From positions 98,731,001 to 98,795,000 of the forward strand of contig CM071594.1 in NCBI GenBank assembly GCA_036435485.1: a DNA stretch of 64,000 nt, in the 5' to 3' direction. Both the position numbers and the translations under genes were made by a program. Under the pieces are notes generated by a model that did no database searches, was not told where the DNA came from, and saw only the letters and a program-made list of their open reading frames with translations. The first letter of the stretch is position 1. Each line of letters starts with the position of its first letter. Of the stretch, positions 1 to 11,025 are shown piece by piece. The DNA is from Saposhnikovia divaricata (Eukaryota > Streptophyta > Magnoliopsida > Apiales > Apiaceae).

Positions 1-804
1 TAGGCAGTAGTGCCGTTAACCTCCGAAAATTGGTAGATATTCTTAAGTATAGCAAGGATAAAATGCAAAAAATTACAATGAAAAGAGATTTATTAACTAT
101 GAAATTTCATTAGCCCCGACTTTTCTGGAAACCTGGTTCCGCCACCACCAGGTTGATATGCTTAAATTCATAATGCAGTCTGAAAATTATTAGTATGCAA
201 AGCTAAAGCGTAACTACTGAGTTTTTGTCTAACCATGCATCATTTTATAAGTGAAGATAGAAATGTTTTCAAGTGTTTTAACTTTGGTGTCCATAAGAGT
301 TAGGTGGGTTTCTGGAGACAGATGAGATGTAGGGCCTATCAGATAAGAAAATATGGATCATTGAAAATAAGTTCATGGTTAGAAAAGTCATCTATCAAAC
401 TCATTAGGCTAATTAAACAACAGCCACTCAAATCCAGATTAGAGTGTTGAATCCAAGGAATGAGATAAGGTCACCCCAACAGTGTAATCTAGTTTTTATC
501 CCTTCAAATGTGACAAACTTATTAATATTCATATCGCAGGTATATTACACAAATTACTCCTATAAATATCGTAAGAAACTAAAGTACCATATGTGCCTAT
601 CAGCAGATAAATGTAATCCGCATCATTTTCATTCTTTATCATTCCTCACAAGCAAAATAAACTTGATCATGTACACATAGCAGATGTTTTTCGTAAAACT
701 GTAAGTGCAGTTAATTTGATTTTTATATCCACATTTTCAATCTCGGTGTCGAAGTACTGTGTTCGAGTGTGTTTGTATTCACACTTTTTTTTTTTATGTT
801 TCAG
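1..804. other. No gene resolved; upstream exon/intron sequence of the EF-hand gene
   Basis: AT-rich sequence without a convincing coding exon. The intron that ends at 804 (polypyrimidine tract, then TTTCAG) must begin somewhere in or before this stretch, because the following exon opens in mid-protein. A 78-codon frame at 444-680 has no recognisable domain and looks like chance. Around 133-150 there is a CTGGTTCCGCCA motif like the end of the hAT-like MITE at 48132-48308, possibly an old element end. Confidence 0.4.
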
Positions 805-2598
805 GTTCTTAAGGAATTCACTCATGGAAATGAAGAAAATGTAAGCAAACCCGTGTTTAAGGAAGTCTTATCAGATATTTTACTAGGCATGGCTACTGGT
901 TTAAAGCGTGATCCAATTGTAATATTACGGATAGATGGAGAGGATTTACTTGAGTTTGTTAAGAATCCTAGTTATGAACCAGAGATGATTTGTATTTTTT
1001 CGGAGATAGCTTCACCTGAATTATCATTACGAGAACACATTGTTAAGGCATTTGAGAAACTTAAAGTTGAACAAGGGATGCCTCCTGCTTCAGACTCTTG
1101 GGTAAGCATGTACCCTTCTGAATGTTCACTTAGTTACTTGTATATGTATTCGATCTTCAATAAATATCTTCTTTGAGTTCTGAGTATTTCATCAGCTATT
1201 CCTCTAAGTACAGTTAGTAGTGACAAAGTGCCGATTTAAGATATAATGGTCTAGACGTTGCAAAACTGTTTGAATGGAATTTTGCAGTACTAATTGTACC
1301 TCTAAAGAGACTTTGTTATATTTGCAAGTCCCAGAGAAGAAATGCACATATATGCAAGCACAAGGAAGATTCCTGACGGCAGAGTTAGCAATTCATTGTA
1401 GTTTACTAATTCATTTGTTTCCTCTTTTTTGGTGACTACCCACGTGCAGGTTATAAGCAATGTACTTGATCCAGTTCTGCAAAACTGTGCTGTTAATGGT
1501 GAGCCAGTTGTTAGTCAGGAAAACTTTCTGGTAGAGTTTAAGAGGGTAGCGGAGAGTGTGGCTCTGCATCTAAGGGAACAGCCGGTGATTGTTGCTCACA
1601 GCGAGAGCACATTCGATGGAAGCGGCATTAGGAGACTGTTATCTAACAAATTTGAACTAGACAAGGTTAGTTTTTAGCTGTCTTGTCATTTCTGTACTTA
1701 AAAACCAGACACCAAATCCTAGAAATTGATCAATCGATCAACTCACATTCACTAACTCTATAACTGAAACTTTTTTTCCTAGCTAACTCTAGCGGCTGTA
1801 CTATTTATGCTATTTAAATGAGTTGCGTCACTCCTTACTTAACGTTGATCTGTTTATTAGATACTTGATGAAGCTATCAAATCTGTGCCAAAGGATCGGA
1901 ATGGGAAAATTTCCAAAGAATATCTTCGTGTTGTACTCGATGTCCTGGCTCCATCTGCTGGTTTGCCACCACTTGGTGCAGTTGATCAGGTTGTTTTACC
2001 ATCTCTGAAAATAAGGCTCATATTCACTAGCTTGCTAGGTTATTAATTATCTCCCAGCAATGTGTTTAAACTCTATGTGGCTATAACTATACAGAGACTA
2101 AATCCATGTCAAACCGCATAATATAGGATCAACACATGACACCATAAAGATTTTTCTTGTAGATTTATTAGTGTATGAACAAGAGCTTAAGGGTTGGGTT
2201 GGGTGTGTTTGAAGTCGAGACTAAATAGGTTGAAAATGTATTTCAGCGGATAAAGTTGGAACAAATAGCAAATAGATTTATAAGTCTTCATTCCATCTGT
2301 TTGAAATTTATATAATGGGTTTTGCGGGGTACAATTAGCTCTGCATAAACTTATTACTAGAGTGACATTTATATCTGATGCTTATATGCAGATGGACACG
2401 ATTATCACAGACGCCCTAAAGATGATGGATGCAGAAGATGGGAAAATTGTCAAAGAGGAAGAGTTCAAGAAACTGGTGGCAGAAGTACTAGGGAGTGTAA
2501 TGCTGCAACTAGAGGGAAATCCAGTTTCCGTATCCGCAAACTCAGTTGTGCATGAGCCGCTGACCTCTGCCTCTACAATCTTACAGCCATCGTCATAA
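805..2598 (+). CDS. EF-hand calcium-binding family protein, C-terminal 282 residues (5' exons not found)
   Basis: Four exons keep one frame: 805-1101, 1450-1665, 1861-1989 and 2392-2598, each bounded by AG/GT sites and all phase 0, ending in TAA at 2596-2598. The protein resembles a plant family annotated as calcium-binding EF-hand proteins. Visible segments are a conserved block around GLKRDPIVILRIDGEDLLEF, a segment around FDGSGI-RRLLSNKFELDK, a loop-like PKDRNGKISKEY stretch in exon 3, and a degenerate EF-hand-like stretch MDAEDGKIVKEEEF in exon 4. The first exon begins in mid-protein after an acceptor, so the N-terminus lies to the left, probably outside the window. Calcium sensing in cytosol or nucleus is the family expectation; I see no signal peptide in this part. 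Not a pseudogene in the visible portion. Confidence 0.8.
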
Positions 2599-2858
2599 TT
2601 TATATGTTGCTAATTAACAGTTTCCTTGTCATTGGCATCTCTAGTGTTTTACATGAAGTGAAATACTAGACCAAAAAAGGGCTGTCTGTATAATTATGTA
2701 AAACGGAAGATATTGGTCATATGTTGACTGGTTTAGGTAATGAGCTGCTTAACCTTACTACTATCTGAGTATAAATTAATTTGACTTGTTTGCTTTATAC
2801 TTTGAGTGTTGCCATTAACTTTACTTTTTAAACTGCTTGCAAAGATCTTCTTCTTTAT
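2599..2858. other. 3' flank of the EF-hand gene
   Basis: AT-rich 3' untranslated and flanking sequence between the stop codon and the target duplication of the fold-back MULE. No further coding signal is seen. Confidence 0.5.
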
Positions 2859-2867
2859 TTTTATGAA

Positions 2868-3344
2868 GACTTTTTTGCACGACAGTGGCCTGAACTATAA
2901 TTGTTTTGCATAAAAATGGCCAACATATAATACTGAGCACCCGCATGGCCAAACTTTAATTTTTTAATCACCTGATTGCATTCCGTCAAATTTGGTTAAC
3001 AGACGTTAGTTTTAGAGGGGTAAAATCGGAATTTCAGGTATTTTCTTACTTTAAACCTGTATTTTCAGCTAGTGTAAGCATTTTTCTTTTTTCTTTTTTC
3101 AGCTAGTGTACTTAAAATTTTATTCTAATTCTAAAATTGAAACAAACTAATTTACTCTAAAATTCTAATTATTCTAAAAGTCCTAAATTCGTTTAAAACT
3201 AAAATTATTCTAAATTATTAATTCGAATTAAAATTTTTATTCTAAAACCATAATTAAAAAAATTATATTTTTATTGTGAATTTAAAAAAAACAAAGTCCG
3301 GTTGATTAGATATGGCCGAGTATATACAGGCGGAAACAGAAGGG
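2868..3344 (+). repeat. Left arm of the fold-back MULE
   Basis: 477-bp inverted repeat pairing with 3734-4210. It ends in CGGAAACAGAAGGG, after which the two arms diverge. Confidence 0.93.
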
Positions 3345-3733
3345 GGGTTCGGGGCTTCATCCCACCCATGGTCTCTATAGTCTTTTTATTAGTACTTATT
3401 TGCTCAAGATTTTTTTTTTTTTTTTTTTGGAGTTATCTTGATCATAATATTAGTTATGTAATTTAGTTTAAGGAAATTAATTAAGTTTGGAAGAGATCTT
3501 GTATTGATTGTGGTCAAGTACTTTGGAGTGATTATTGGTGCATTCTCTCTTAGGATTAGTTAATAATTTTAATTTTGCCCCTTTAAATTTCAATTTTATT
3601 GTGGGCCAATTTAATTTCAAATCGTTGTTTTAGTGTAATTTTAATTCGTAGTTATTTTCTTTATTATTGTATTTAATTTTCAAAAAAAATTAAAATTATT
3701 GTGGGCCAATTTTATTTTCTTTATTATTGTGGG

Positions 3734-4210
3734 CCCTTCTGTTTCCGCCTGTATATACTCGGCCATATCTAATCAACCGGACTTTGTTTTTTTTAAATTC
3801 ACAATAAAAATATAATTTTTTTAATTATGGTTTTAGAATAAAAATTTTAATTCGAATTAATAATTTAGAATAATTTTAGTTTTAAACGAATTTAGGACTT
3901 TTAGAATAATTAGAATTTTAGAGTAAATTAGTTTGTTTCAATTTTAGAATTAGAATAAAATTTTAAGTACACTAGCTGAAAAAAGAAAAAAGAAAAATGC
4001 TTACACTAGCTGAAAATACAGGTTTAAAGTAAGAAAATACCTGAAATTCCGGTTTTACCCCTCTAAAACTAACGTCTGTTAACCAAATTTGACGGAATGC
4101 AATCAGGTGATTAAAAAATTAAAGTTTGGCCATGCGGGTGCTCAGTATTATATATTGGCCATTTTTATGCAAAACAATTATAGTTCAGGCCATTGTCGTG
4201 CAAAAAAGTC
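3734..4210 (-). repeat. Right arm of the fold-back MULE
   Basis: 477-bp inverted repeat pairing with 2868-3344. Observed mismatches are single substitutions; arm lengths are equal. Confidence 0.93.
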
Positions 4211-4219
4211 TTTTATGAA

Positions 4220-4708
4220 TAATGCAAAGATATATGCCCTTCTTGTGTGAAAGATAAGTTGTGCATTTGTGTGTACTAAATACAGGGTTTCGATTTAGAC
4301 GGGGCATGGATCATCTCCTCAAGTGGATTATCGAATAAATGACATGGTGTTCAACACATTTTTAAAAGTGTAGAACAATTATTCTCATAGTAAAAAATTG
4401 TTCCAAACTTTTTTAAAAATGCAGAATAATTGTTCTCACTACAAAAACTGTTCTCCATTTAGAGTGCGATTTTACAACATTTTATAGATGGTGTGACGAT
4501 TTCAGCACCATAACATCATATTATCGAGGAGCTAAATATGTAATTTGTAGAGTTAGTTTTGGTAATTTCTTATTAAAAATTTCCAATAGAATCCCTCTAA
4601 ATCTTTTACAGTTAAGAAGGTGCAATACTTGAAGAAGCATGTTCAATACACAATTGAATCCAACCTCAACTCTTAGATGGCTTTCAAAACATTATAGAAA
4701 TCTGCAGG
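4220..4708. other. Intergenic, no feature seen
   Basis: AT-rich sequence between the fold-back MULE and the XIP pseudogene. Around 4355-4455 there are imperfect repeats of a GAACAATT-type phrase with no coding potential. Part is probably the former 3' region of the XIP gene. Confidence 0.4.
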
Positions 4709-5800
4709 TTAAAAATGTTCACTTGGAATAATCTTGGTGTAGATATAAAAGGCCACACAGCTAATTGCAGGCCCAACCCAATATATCTAGTGACTATTCC
4801 AAATTGTGGCAACTAGGAAAACAAAACTGCAAATGACCTCAAGCCAGAAAGCCTGTTCTGTTTTGAGCCCAATTGTAATGGGACCATCTGGGCCTGGTGT
4901 GATTACTGTAACACTACATCCTCCAAGGGAAAATGAATTTTCAATACTACTGCTGACAACAACTTTGAGTGCCAGTGCACCTAGTACAGCTCCAATGCAT
5001 TGTGCCACAATGTAGATGGCGGCTCGTGACATCGATATTAGACCCACTAATGCAGCTGAGAAGCTGACTATAGGGTTGATATGGCCACCGGAGACTGGAT
5101 GAATAGCCAAAAGTAAGATTGTGACGATAATCGCAACCAAAATTTATAAAAGTACATTTGGTGTTTTAGTTTCTGTCTGAACAGAAGAAATGACGATGGT
5201 GTCAATAGGGAAAACAAGAACTGCAGTCCCGAATATCTCTCCAATCGATGCTCGCCACACCTATAAAAACAGGATAATTAATTAGCTGATTGTCTGACAA
5301 ACCAAAAGCTTCTTGCAAATGTAATGTGCAACAGAAACTAACATTTATGTCATAAAAGCCATCTATTCCCAGCCTATCCCTTAAACTGAGGGGTGTTTGA
5401 TTCTTTCCTGCATCATCTTTCCATTGCTCCGACCTGCATGGTTAAACATACTAATGAGCATTAGGAAATGTTACGCAGAGGTGATCAAGAAAATCTTTGA
5501 GCGCCTTATCATTTCAACGAGTACGGAAATACTTAATTTAACATTAATCAAGCTGGCTAGCTGCTTTCGAAATCCTTTTATCATATTAAGAGTATGATAA
5601 TTTTTTTAATTGATCTGAAGTTGACAGCATGTGTTACAAGAACTCTACCGAAGAACAATAGAAGTATGATTTTTTAAAAAAGGATTATATGCACATAATT
5701 AACTTACTTTGGTGTAGAGGAGATCGAGAGGCTGGATTCTAATTCCTGCTAATAATAAACTTTCACTTTCTTCATCCTCATAAACTAGGCCACTAATTGC

Positions 5801-6410
5801 TGTTAGGCAGCCGCCTTAAAATTTCCAAAACCCTCACCAACCTCACCACCCCCACCTACTACCCCTCCTATAAATACCTCTCTCCCCTTCATTAGTTAAA
5901 TACACCAAAAAATATCTTATCTCTTCTCTCCATCATAGCTACTAGATAGTCCGTCTAGTAGAAAACTTACCTTGTGGTAGTTTCGGGCAAGTCAGAATAG
6001 GGGACCCTCGTGCTTCTCTCTTCTTTCGTTTCGGGTGAATTAGTGTGAGAGTTTGGTCGGGCTGTAGTCATCTGGGTCTACAGCATTAGAAGTTCGTCCA
6101 GCCATTGCAGCCGCAACAAGGGGAGTTCTCCAGGTTATCCGGTCCAGTACCGAAGGAATAGTTAATCGTTATATTACTATTCAGGTGTACCTCAAGTGTT
6201 ACTTCGTAAATTTGAGAGAGAATATTGTAACCATTATTATCATTATAGTGGAAACATTCAGAGTTGGCCCCGTGTTTTTTACCTCTTTGGCTTAAGGGGG
6301 TTTTCCACGTATAAATCTTGGTGTTCATCTGTCAATATCTGTTATTATTATTGACTGTTATAATCTCCGTATTTAATTTACGCAAAAACAGGAAACGGGA
6401 ATTCCTAACA
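5801..6410 (+). repeat. 5' LTR of the copia element
   Basis: 610-bp LTR, TG...CA ends. A TATA-like CTATAAATA lies near 5870 and would act as the element's promoter. Confidence 0.93.
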
Positions 6411-6412
6411 AT

Positions 6413-6430
6413 TGGTATCAGAGCTGGGGC
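6413..6430 (+). promoter_or_regulatory. Primer-binding site for initiator tRNA-Met
   Basis: TGGTATCAGAGC plus following bases, two nucleotides after the 5' LTR. This is the usual plant retrotransposon match to the 3' end of initiator methionine tRNA. Confidence 0.9.
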
Positions 6431-6601
6431 CCACGTTGTTGGTGTCTAGGAAAGTGCTTTGTGCGCAGTGGTTACTTGATAACGCGTCGTACTAATACGG
6501 AAGGCTCCCCAAACACATCCACTTTCCTGGCCAACTTGTGTGGTTCTAAGTAAGATTCCCATACTCTTTGGTAAATTGAAATGGAGGGTTGATCCAGTGT
6601 A

Positions 6602-7213
6602 ATGGTAAGCCTAACAAATTATCTGATGTGGAAAGGCAGAAGCAACTACAGGGAGACAAACCGAGGACGTAGTAAAAGCAGGAATTTTAGGAATTCCGGT
6701 GGCAAATCAAATGCCAATGTTGAATGCTACTATTGTAAGAAGAAGGGTCTTTACAAAAAGGATTGTAGGGCCTGGCTCAGTGAGCGGAACAATGGTCAGC
6801 AAGGGAAACATGCCGAGAAAAGTACAACAGCTGCTATGATAGAAGATGTTGTGATCCTTTCTTTTGGGGAAGAAGAATGCTTACATGTTGATGATCAGAA
6901 GGTCGAATGGGTGATAGATACTGGAGCAACATATCACGCAACACCCACTCAGGAATTCTTTACGAGGTACAAAGCAGGTGACTGTGGTACAGTAAGAATG
7001 GGTAACTCTGATCAGTCAAAGATCGCAGGCATTGGTGACATCTGTATTGAGACAAACACGGGTTGTTCAATGACTTTGAAAGATGTCAGGCATATTCCAG
7101 ACTTACAGCTCAACTTGATTTCCGGCATGACGCTAGACAAGCAGGGGTACGTAAATACCTTCGGCGGTGGAAGGTGGAAGCTTACTACGGGTTCGTTGGT
7201 GGTTGCAAGATGA
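6602..7213 (+). pseudogene. Copia gag C-terminus and aspartic protease remnant
   Basis: Open frame of 203 codons. The first ~40 residues are a basic gag tail. The zinc knuckle reads CYYCKKKGLYKKDC (about 6722-6763): the His of the CX2CX4HX4C motif is Leu, so metal binding should be lost. The protease signature is WVIDTGATYHA at about 6908-6940, with the catalytic DTG intact. The N-terminal gag domain (roughly 200 residues in relatives) is absent, consistent with an internal deletion just after the primer-binding site. Confidence 0.88.
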
Positions 7214-7228
7214 TCCACTTGTGGCTCT

Positions 7229-8435
7229 TTGTACAAGACACAAGTGACGATGTGTTCAAATGATTTGAATACAGTTGAAGATGAAGCTTCAGCAAGTTTG
7301 TGGCACAAGAGGCTTGGTCATATGAGCGAGAAAGGGATGCAGATCTTAGCGAAGAAATCCCTCATTCCGTTTGCTAAAGATACTGTATTGCAGCCCTACG
7401 AATATTGTTTATTCATGAAACAACATAGAGTATCTTTTAGCAGTCCATTGAAGAAAAAGTTGGGGCTGTTAGAAAGAGTTTATTCTGATGTATGTGGTCC
7501 GTTTGAGGTGGAGTCCTTAAGCGGAAATAGGTACTTTGTTACCTTCATTGATGAAGCATCTCGAAAGGTGTGGGTTGAGATACTCAAATCCAAAGATCAA
7601 GTGTTTGAGTACTTCCAGAAGTTTCATGCCATAGTTGAAAGATCAACAGGGAAACAACTGAAGTGCCTTCGTAGTGATAACGGGGGGGGGGGGGGAATAC
7701 ACTTCAAAAGAGTTTCAAAAGTACCTTACAAAGCATGGTATCCGGCATGAAAGAACAGTTCCTGGCACCCCATAACAGAATGGCGTTGCGGAAAGAATGA
7801 ACCGCACCATTGCTGAACGAGTCAAATGCATGTTGAAAATGGCTAAATTGCCTAAGTCATTTTTGGGAGAAGCTGTAAGAACAGCTTGCTACTTGATCAA
7901 TCGATCTCCATCGGCACCTCTGAATTTTGAGATTCCAGAGAAGATCTGGTTAGGAAAGGATGTTTCCTATTCCTACTTGCGGGTGTTTGGATGCAAGGCT
8001 TTTGCACACATCCCAAAGGAGAATAGAACAAAGCTTGAAGATAAAACAACTCCGTGTATTCTCGTTGGCTACGGGGATCCAGAGTTCGGGTATCGGTTGT
8101 GGAATCCTGAATCAAAGAAGATATTCAGGAGCAGAGATGTGGTTTTCCATGAATCTCAAAATTATGATAATTTTGGGAGCACTCAACAACCAAGGAAAGC
8201 TAAAAATCCGGATACAGTAGAAGATGAGGGAGATGATATGGCAGATGATGAGGCTGCTGAGCAGGGGGAGCTACCGCCTCAGCCTGAAGCTGAAGAAACT
8301 CAGCCACGGCGTTCTACAAGAGAACGGATACCATCAGGAAGATATCTTTCATCCGAGTATATCTTAATTGCTGATGAGGGGGAGCCCGAGACCTTTGAGG
8401 AAGTCAAGACTCATAAAGAAAGTAATTGCTGTTGA
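7229..8435 (+). pseudogene. Copia integrase remnant
   Basis: Integrase split over two frames. The first (7229-7750) has the pre-integrase HHCC region, LWHKRLGHMSEKG at about 7300-7338, but the first Cys of the CC pair is Tyr (PYEYCLF). The catalytic core follows with YSDVCGPFEV and SDNGG. A run of 14 G at 7682-7695 shifts the frame exactly after SDNGG. In the restored frame a TAA (7770-7772) precedes NGVAERMNRT, which carries the catalytic Glu. The second open piece (7797-8435) covers the end of the core and the C-terminal region. Confidence 0.9.
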
Positions 8436-8485
8436 AAGCAATGCAAGAAGAGATGGATTCTTAAAACAAGAATGAAACTTATGAG

Positions 8486-9807
8486 TTGACTACACTTCCG
8501 AGAGGACGGAAGGCTTTGAGGAACAAATGGGTATTCAAAGTAAAAAGGGATGATGAAAAGCTTGTAAAGTATAAAGCACGCTTGGTGGTTAAAGGCTTTG
8601 CACAGAAGGAAGGCATTAATTTCGATGAAATCTTTTCTCCGGTTGTAAAGATGACATCAATCCGAACAGTTCTCGGATTAGCAGCTAGCATGGATCTTGA
8701 GCTTGAGCAGTTAGATTTGAAAACTGCATTCCTTCATGGAGATTTGAAGGAAGAGATCTACATGCACCAGCCAGAAGGATTTGAAGTGAAAGGGCAGGAG
8801 CACATGGTTTGTAAACTCAAGAAGAGTTTATACGGGCTTAAGCAAGCGCCAAGACAGTGGTACAAAAAGTTTGATTCATTCATGAGAAATCATAAGTTCA
8901 AGAGAACTACATCCGATCACTGTGCTTATGTGCAAAGGTTTCCTGTAACTTCATTATCCTGCTGCTTTATGTTGATGATATGTTAGTGGTCGGACAAGAT
9001 GCTAACATGATCCGCAAGCTGAAAGAAAATTTGTCCAAGTTCTTTGATCTGAAAGACTTGGGTCCAGCAAAACAAATCCTAGGGATGAAGATTGTTCGTG
9101 ACAGAACAACTCGGAGGTTGTGGCTTTCACAACAGGGATATATTGAACGGGTATTGAAAAGGTTCAATATGGATGATGCTAAACCTGTTAGCATACCATT
9201 GGCGGGACATTTTAAACTGGACAAGAAAATGTGTCCGTCAACAGACAAGGAGAAGGAAGATATGGAAGAAGTTCCCTACTCATCCGTAGTGGGGAGTCTT
9301 ATGTATGCATTGGTTTGTACAAGACCAGATATTGCTCATGCTGTTGGAGTTGTGAGTAGATATCTGTCAAATCCAGGAAGAAAGCATTGGGAAGCTGTTA
9401 AGTGGATTCTCAGATATCTTAAAGGCATTTCCGGGTTATGCTTGAAGTATGGACACGGTGAACCAGTCTTGGAAGGTTTTACAGATGCTGACATGGCAGA
9501 ACATCCAGATGGGATGAAGTCCACGTCAGGGATGCTTTTCACTTTTGCGGGGGGAGCTGTAGCATGGCAGTCCAAGTTACAAAAGTGTGTTGCGTTGTCA
9601 ACAACCGAATCAGAGTATGAAGCAGGCAAGGAGCTGGTTTGGTTAAATCGGTTTCTCCAAGAATTGGGTCAGAAGTAAGACAACTTTGAGTTGTATTGTG
9701 ATAGCCAGAGTGCTATTGACTTGAGCAAGAATGCTACTTGTCACAGTCATACTAAGCATATTAATGTACGTTACCATTGGCTAGAGAACAAGTTGAAGAT
9801 GGGGTGA
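8486..9807 (+). pseudogene. Copia reverse transcriptase and RNase H remnant
   Basis: The RT begins NKWVFKVKRD and contains LDLKTAFLHGDL (about 8716-8751). The frame shifts near 8940-8980, just before the catalytic YVDDM (about 8968-8982). The second frame (8980-9678) holds the thumb, the TRPDIAHAVGVVSRYLSNP block and RNase H (GFTDADMAEH, STTESEYEA). It stops at 9676-9678, and in-frame RNase H similarity continues beyond (LYCDSQSAIDLSKN) to about 9807. Confidence 0.92.
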
Positions 9808-9940
9808 TACAGATAGAGAAGATACACACGGATAAGAATCCGGATGATATGATGACAAAGGTGGTTCCGCGAGAAAAGTTGGAGCTGTGCAAACAAGGCG
9901 AAGGTATGGAGTGCAAGTGATTAGTTGTGAGTTTGGAAAT

Positions 9941-9949
9941 AGGGGGAGA
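9941..9949 (+). promoter_or_regulatory. Polypurine tract of the copia element
   Basis: AGGGGGAGA immediately before the 3' LTR, the expected primer for plus-strand synthesis. Confidence 0.85.
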
Positions 9950-9950
9950 T

Positions 9951-10570
9951 TGTTAGGCAGCCGCCTTAAAATTTCCAAAATTCTCACCAACCTCACCAAC
10001 CCCCCCCCCCCCACCTACTACCCCACTCCTATAAATACCCCTCTCCCCTTCATTTTTTAAATACACCAAAAAACATCTTATCTCTTCTCTCCATCATAGC
10101 TGCTAGATAGTCCATCTAGTAGGAAACTTACCTTATGGTAGTTTCAGGCAGGTCAAAATAGGGGGCCCTCGTGCTTCTATATTCTTTCGTTTCGGATGAG
10201 TTAGTGTGAGAGTTTGGTCGGACTATAGCCATCTGGGTCTACAGCATTAGGAGTTCGTCCAGTCATTGCAGCCGCAACAAGGGGAGTTCTCCAGGTTATC
10301 CGGTCCAGTATCAAAGGAATAGTTAATCGTATATTACTATTCAGGTGTACCTCAAGTGTTACTTTGTAAACTTGAGAGAGAATATTGTAACCATTATTAT
10401 CATTATAGTGGAAACATTCATAGTTGGTCCCGTGGTTTTTACCTCTTTGGCTTAAGGGGGTTTTCCACGTATAAATCTTGGTGTTCATCTGTCAATATCT
10501 GTTATTATTATTGACTGTTATAATCTCCGTATTTAATTTACGCAAAGACAGGAAACGGGAATTCCTAACA
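9951..10570 (+). repeat. 3' LTR of the copia element
   Basis: 620-bp LTR, homologous to 5801-6410. It is longer mainly through a run of 13 C at 10000-10012 and small insertions. Confidence 0.93.
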
Positions 10571-10698
10571 ATTGCAGCCATATCTCAGTATTTACTTTGT
10601 AATAGAAAGAAATTAATTAAATGCAACTACATATATATGCAAGAACATATAAGCTACTGCTGTTGCTTTACTGGTGTAACCCTAAGTCCTAACCCTTG

Positions 10699-10707
10699 TA
10701 TTTATAG
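10699..10707 (-). promoter_or_regulatory. Candidate TATA box of the XIP pseudogene
   Basis: Reads CTATAAATA on the minus strand, about 118 bp upstream of the XIP start codon (10581-10579). This is a sensible place for a core promoter separated from its gene body by the copia insertion. Position-based inference only. Confidence 0.5.
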
Positions 10708-11025
10708 TAAAAACTAGCTTGCAGGTGAGAGAGGATCTTCCTTTTCGAGTAATGTTATATAACATAATGTAAATGATACCTAAGTGTGTTTGATGAGCTT
10801 ACCCTAAAGTCTTTTATAAATGCCACCATTTTTGATACATTTTAATTGTTTATCCCTGAAATTGATATAAGAAATTATGAGTATCTGAATCAGTGCATTT
10901 GTGTTTATTATCTATAACATGTCAAACCTCTTCTCTACTAGCTATGGGAATATGATTTACACTCGGGGCCAAAAATTTTAGACCGGAAACGAATCAAATT
11001 TTCAAGATTATTGCACTATGCTTTC
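10708..11025. other. Intergenic between the XIP promoter and the LTR-like sequence
   Basis: AT-rich, no gene seen. It holds the upstream sequence of the XIP gene on one side and ends at ATGCTTTC next to the TGTTAG start of the LTR-like stretch. Confidence 0.4.

Larger units (their letters stand above)
2868..4210. mobile_element. Fold-back Mutator-like element (non-autonomous MULE) with 477-bp terminal inverted repeats
   Basis: The element is 1,343 bp long and flanked by a perfect 9-bp direct duplication TTTTATGAA (2859-2867 and 4211-4219), the target-site length typical of Mutator-like elements. Its arms, 2868-3344 and 3734-4210, are exact reverse complements apart from about three substitutions and have no indels, about 99% identity. 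They start GACTTTTTTGCACGAC. The 389-bp centre has no open frame, a T-tract near 3411-3428, and repeated GTGGGCCAATTT phrases. The near-identity of the arms points to recent insertion or arm conversion. It lies about 270 bp downstream of the EF-hand gene stop. With no transposase of its own it would have to be mobilised in trans; its ends do not resemble those of the MULE at 32381-41456. Confidence 0.93.
5801..10570 (+). mobile_element. Ty1/copia LTR retrotransposon (degenerate) inserted in XIP exon 1
   Basis: The element is 4,770 bp, with LTRs starting TGTTAGGCAG and ending CCTAACA and a 5-bp target duplication ATTGC (5796-5800 and 10571-10575). Internal order is protease, integrase, reverse transcriptase, RNase H, which defines copia. 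Most of gag is missing: only about 290 bp lie between the primer-binding site and the zinc-knuckle remnant. Frames are broken in several places, so it cannot be autonomous. The LTRs differ by scattered substitutions, a poly-C expansion and small indels (610 versus 620 bp), so it is clearly older than the 8.5-kb tandem array. Confidence 0.95.
4709..10581 (-). pseudogene. XIP: X intrinsic protein (XIP) aquaporin pseudogene, interrupted by a copia element
   Basis: Major intrinsic protein of the XIP subfamily, normally a plasma-membrane channel for water and small solutes with six membrane spans and two NPA-type loops. Exon 1 is 10581-10576 plus 5800-5708, exon 2 5426-5343, exon 3 5260-4709, all in phase with GT-AG borders. 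The first loop is intact in the XIP style (HPVSGGHINPI at about 5070-5100). Three lesions kill it. A retrotransposon sits inside codon 3. A TAA interrupts exon 3 at 5144-5146. A deletion of roughly 80 codons removes the fifth span and the second NPA loop: reading passes from the LVATIW region (about 4800) through a TAG at 4787-4789 straight into the C-terminal YWVGPAI region. Family assignment is from recalled homologues. Confidence 0.9.

Noticed and set aside
444..680. 78-codon frame before the EF-hand exons as its first exon
   Set aside because: No similarity to calcium-binding N-termini, AT-rich chance composition, and no donor in the needed phase.
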